A stretch of 64,000 nucleotides of DNA from Celeribacter arenosi (GTDB lineage Bacteria; Pseudomonadota; Alphaproteobacteria; Rhodobacterales; Rhodobacteraceae): the NCBI RefSeq assembly GCF_039539485.1, contig NZ_BAABDF010000005.1:99653-163652 (forward strand). Reading direction: 5' to 3'. Position numbers and translations under genes: made by a program. Shown here in pieces: positions 61,707 to 64,000 of this stretch (its first letter is position 1; the number at the start of each line of letters is the position of its first letter). Under the pieces are notes generated by a model. That model worked only from the letters and a program-made list of their open reading frames with translations, made no database searches and was not told the DNA's origin.

Positions 61707-63446
61707 TTAGTGATCGACTGCAGTTCCGGCACCACGTGGCACGCGGATGTCTTCGACCAATGCCTGGATCTCTACCGGCGGCTCTTCGGTCGCGTTGGAG
61801 ACGACATAGGCAACCGCAAAGTTGATCATCGCACCGATAGCGCCGAAGGATGTCGATTTGATCGACAGCAGCAGCGGATCAGCGTCCGAGAAGGAAGCTG
61901 TCGAGGCGACAAAGAACCAACCCTTGTGCAGGAAGATGTAGACGATGGTTACGATCAGACCTGCGAGCATGCCTGCAACGGCGCCCTTGTTGTTGATGCG
62001 CTTGGAGAAGATGCCCATCATCAGAGCCGGGAAGATCGATGCAGCTGCCAGACCGAAGGCAAGCGCCACGGTTTGAGCGGCAAAGCCCGGAGGGTTGAGG
62101 CCGAGGTAGGTGGCGATTGCAATTGCCACACCCATCGCGATACGGGCGGACAGGAGTTCGCCTTTCTCGGAGATGGCCGGGTTGATCTGCGCCTTGATAA
62201 GGTCATGGGAGACAGCCGACGAGATAGCCATCAAAAGACCCGCCGCGGTGGAGAGCGCTGCAGCAAGACCACCAGCAGCCACGAGCGCGATGACCCAACC
62301 TGGAAGGTTGGCGATCTCGGGGTTGGCAAGGGTGATGATGTCGCGGTTCACCGTCAGTTCGTTTTCGGCAGAGGCGTTGTATTCGATCAAGCCGTTGCCG
62401 TTTTTGTCGTCAAACGCGAGCAGTCCGGTTTGCTCCCAGTTGCGCACCCAGTTGAGGCGTTCGTCGTTCTCGATCGACTCGAGCGACACCGCTTCTGCGG
62501 CGGTCCCGTTCGGGTAGAACGTGTTGACCAGGTTCAGGCGTGCCATTGCCGCAACAGCAGGTGCTGTGAGGTAAAGCAGTGCGATGAACACAAGAGCCCA
62601 ACCCGCGGAAGAACGCGCGTCAGCCACTTTTGGCACCGTGAAGAAGCGCACGATAACGTGCGGCAGACCCGCGGTACCGATCATCAGGGACACGGTGAAC
62701 AGGAACATGTTCAGCGTTGTGTCGGACTGTTTGGTGTATTCGGAGAAACCAAGATCCGTGATCAGGCCGTTCAGCGTGGTCAGGAGAGGTTCACCGGTTT
62801 CTTTGACATCCGAGAACAGGCCAAGAGCCGGGATCGGGTTGCCTGTGATCTGAAGCGAAATGAAGATCGCCGGAATGGTGTAGGCGATGATCAAAACGAC
62901 ATACTGGGCAACCTGCGTGTAGGTGATGCCCTTCATGCCGCCCAGAACGGCGTAGAAGAAAACGATCGCCGCGCCGATGAACAGGCCGGTTGTGTTTTCA
63001 ACTTCGAGGAAGCGCGAGAATGCAACGCCAACCCCGGTCATCTGACCGATCACGTAGGTGAGCGATGCAACGATGAGGCAGATAACGGCCACGGTTCGTG
63101 CCGTTTGGCTGTAGAAACGGTCGCCGATGAACTCGGGAACCGTGAATTTGCCGAATTTACGCAGATAGGGCGCGAGCAGCATGGCGAGTAGCACATAGCC
63201 GCCGGTCCAGCCCATCAGGTAGGCGGAGGTGTCGTAGCCGCCAAAGGAGATGATACCGGCCATCGAGATAAAGGAAGCCGCCGACATCCAGTCAGCGCCT
63301 GTTGCCATCCCGTTGAGAACAGGGTGGACGCCGCGGCCTGCGGCGTAGAATTCTGATGTGGAACCCGCACGGGCCCAGATCGCGATGCCGATGTAGAGCG
63401 CAAAGGTCGCGCCAACTACCAGCAGGTTGAGGGTAAACTGGTCCAT
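61707..63446 (-). CDS. actP: Sodium:solute symporter, acetate permease type (ActP-like)
   Basis: A 579-residue inner-membrane symporter of the solute:sodium symporter family with about 13 helices. Blocks are GRGVHPVLNGMATGADWMSAASFISMAG, GLPHVIVRFFTVPKVADARSSAG and AALSTAAGLLMAISSAVSHDLIK. Insertions near 325-375 match the VC_2705 branch. It probably takes up acetate or another small carboxylate with Na+. It is paired with the DUF4212 protein 12 bases upstream, as ActP is with YjcH. Confidence 0.9.
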   Translation of the reverse strand: MDQFTLNLLVVGATFALYIGIAIWARAGSTSEFYAAGRGVHPVLNGMATGADWMSAASFISMAGIISFGGYDTSAYLMGWTGGYVLLAMLLAPYLRKFGKFTVPEFIGDRFYSQTARTVAVICLIVASLTYVIGQMTGVGVAFSRFLEVENTTGLFIGAAIVFFYAVLGGMKGITYTQVAQYVVLIIAYTIPAIFISLQITGNPIPALGLFSDVKETGEPLLTTLNGLITDLGFSEYTKQSDTTLNMFLFTVSLMIGTAGLPHVIVRFFTVPKVADARSSAGWALVFIALLYLTAPAVAAMARLNLVNTFYPNGTAAEAVSLESIENDERLNWVRNWEQTGLLAFDDKNGNGLIEYNASAENELTVNRDIITLANPEIANLPGWVIALVAAGGLAAALSTAAGLLMAISSAVSHDLIKAQINPAISEKGELLSARIAMGVAIAIATYLGLNPPGFAAQTVALAFGLAAASIFPALMMGIFSKRINNKGAVAGMLAGLIVTIVYIFLHKGWFFVASTASFSDADPLLLSIKSTSFGAIGAMINFAVAYVVSNATEEPPVEIQALVEDIRVPRGAGTAVDH

Positions 63447-63458
63447 TCTGTGTGCTCC

Positions 63459-63716
63459 TTATTCTTCGACGCCGTGTTCACGGTCGAGTCGGTTCATGCG
63501 CCAGGCGTAGGTAAAGATCAGAACCAGGAACACCAGGATCGATCCCTGCTGGGCAAACCAGAAACCGAGGTCTGTGCCGCCGATTTTGATGCCTGAAAGC
63601 ATCGGGCGAAGAAGAATGCCGAATCCGAAGGAGCAAATGAACCAGATCACGAGGCTGATGCCGATGATCCGTTTGTTCGCAGCCCAGTAGGCATTTGATT
63701 GTGAGTTGTCCGTCAT
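63459..63716 (-). CDS. DUF4212 small membrane subunit of the symporter
   Basis: An 85-residue protein with two membrane helices (about 12-35 and 52-70) of the DUF4212 (YjcH-like) family. Its gene nearly always precedes a VC_2705-type symporter, and it is thought to be an accessory subunit. YWAANKRIIGISLVIWF and the closing RMNRLDREHGVEE are typical. Located between acs and actP. Confidence 0.92.
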   Translation of the reverse strand: MTDNSQSNAYWAANKRIIGISLVIWFICSFGFGILLRPMLSGIKIGGTDLGFWFAQQGSILVFLVLIFTYAWRMNRLDREHGVEE

Positions 63717-63822
63717 TGCGGTCCTCCCTTATGTCCCCGATCCCGTGTCGAATCTGTTGCTTCGAAGCGCGGGACCATCCAAATCGCGCCCGGTTCGTGC
63801 CGGTGCGCTTCCCTTCCCAATC

Positions 63823-63840
63823 GGCCCCGTTTTCGGGGCC
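63823..63840. terminator. Hairpin between acs and the DUF4212 gene
   Basis: GGCCCCG at 63823-63829 pairs with CGGGGCC at 63834-63840 around a 4-base loop. There is no T run on the minus strand, so it may be an attenuator or processing hairpin after acs. Confidence 0.6.
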
Positions 63841-63906
63841 GGGGCTTGTTGTCACCCCCATGATGTCGTGAGGGTTCCATTTTTCTATACCATATCTGCG
63901 TAAAAA

Positions 63907-64000
63907 CTAGGCAGATTTTTGGTAGACTGAATTCGCAATGAGCTCTTCGACGACGGAAGGGTCGGCGAGGGTTGAGATGTCGCCCATTGCGCCTGTGTCG
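63907..64000 (-). CDS. acs: Acetyl-CoA synthetase, C-terminal fragment
   Basis: Only the last 30 codons are in the window, ending in TAG at 63907-63909. They encode GDISTLADPSVVEELI followed by a short tail, which matches the conserved C-terminus of Acs (GDTSTLADPxVVEKL in E. coli). Acs activates acetate to acetyl-CoA. It lies upstream of the DUF4212 and actP-like genes in the same direction, which supports acetate as the symporter substrate. Confidence 0.88.
   Translation of the reverse strand, partial: DTGAMGDISTLADPSVVEELIANSVYQKSA

Noticed and set aside
1..64000. Mobile elements or a genomic island
   Set aside because: No transposase, integrase, terminal repeats or clear composition shift was seen, and gene content is typical of the core genome of this family.

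Overview
The window is about 64 kb of high-GC (roughly 62-64%, estimated by eye) chromosomal DNA. Gene content points to an alphaproteobacterium of the Rhodobacteraceae, probably the Roseobacter group. Pointers are fnrL beside hemN and a ccoNOQP-ccoGHIS locus, a MaoC-phosphotransacetylase fusion beside ackA, a complete urea transporter, and a PuuE-UraD fusion in a urate-degradation cluster. Coding density is high and many neighbouring genes overlap by 4 bases (ATGA/GTGA). I see no insertion sequence, prophage, CRISPR array or rRNA. There is one tRNA (Met-CAT). A run of 62 Ns inside hemE is an assembly gap.

Layout. 1-1,709: end of a peptide-type ABC transporter (permease tail plus double ATPase). 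1,728-6,924: housekeeping genes (SPOR-domain DD-carboxypeptidase, HAD hydrolase, clpS, an RsmC-like methyltransferase, an SDR with a broken catalytic motif, a small lipoprotein). 7,049-14,128: haem synthesis (hemF, hemE, hemC, hemN), interrupted by an MFS exporter and a GlcD-type flavin dehydrogenase. 14,195-24,135: the low-oxygen region, with fnrL, a universal stress protein, ccoNOQP for the cbb3 oxidase and ccoGHIS for its copper supply and assembly. Four FNR boxes (TTGA-N6-TCAA) stand at the promoters of hemN/fnrL, usp, ccoN and ccoG. 24,126-28,037: the tesA/ybbA/ybbP group. 28,034-30,586: acetate kinase and the MaoC-Pta fusion. 31,185-37,645: urtABCDE with a GNAT gene inserted between urtB and urtC. 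37,654-44,375: a sugar or sugar-acid uptake locus (lactonase, GntR/FCD regulator, CUT2-type ABC transporter), with three palindromic operator candidates in the divergent promoter region. 44,558-48,215: DEAD-box helicase, EEP phosphodiesterase, membrane protein, tRNA-Met. 48,431-52,910: urate to ureidoglycolate catabolism (allA, allE, puuE-uraD fusion, uraH, puuD). 52,911-55,727: sugar genes (galM, lactonase, dgoK). 55,822-56,744: a CopZ-like protein and a NUDIX hydrolase. 56,741-64,000: an acetate module on the minus strand (acs, DUF4212, actP-type symporter, cNMP/CBS/DUF294 protein, membrane protein, lone response regulator, membrane sensor fused to a DEDDh exonuclease).

How the parts fit. 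FnrL, two coproporphyrinogen oxidases (O2-dependent HemF and anaerobic HemN) and the cbb3 oxidase form an oxygen-responsive haem and respiration block. Urate breakdown ends in urea and glyoxylate, and a urea importer lies about 11 kb away, but no urease or allantoate hydrolase is in view. Acetate can be handled by AckA-Pta and by Acs-ActP. The least explained object is the sensor-pseudokinase-exonuclease protein encoded with a single-domain response regulator at the end of the acetate module.
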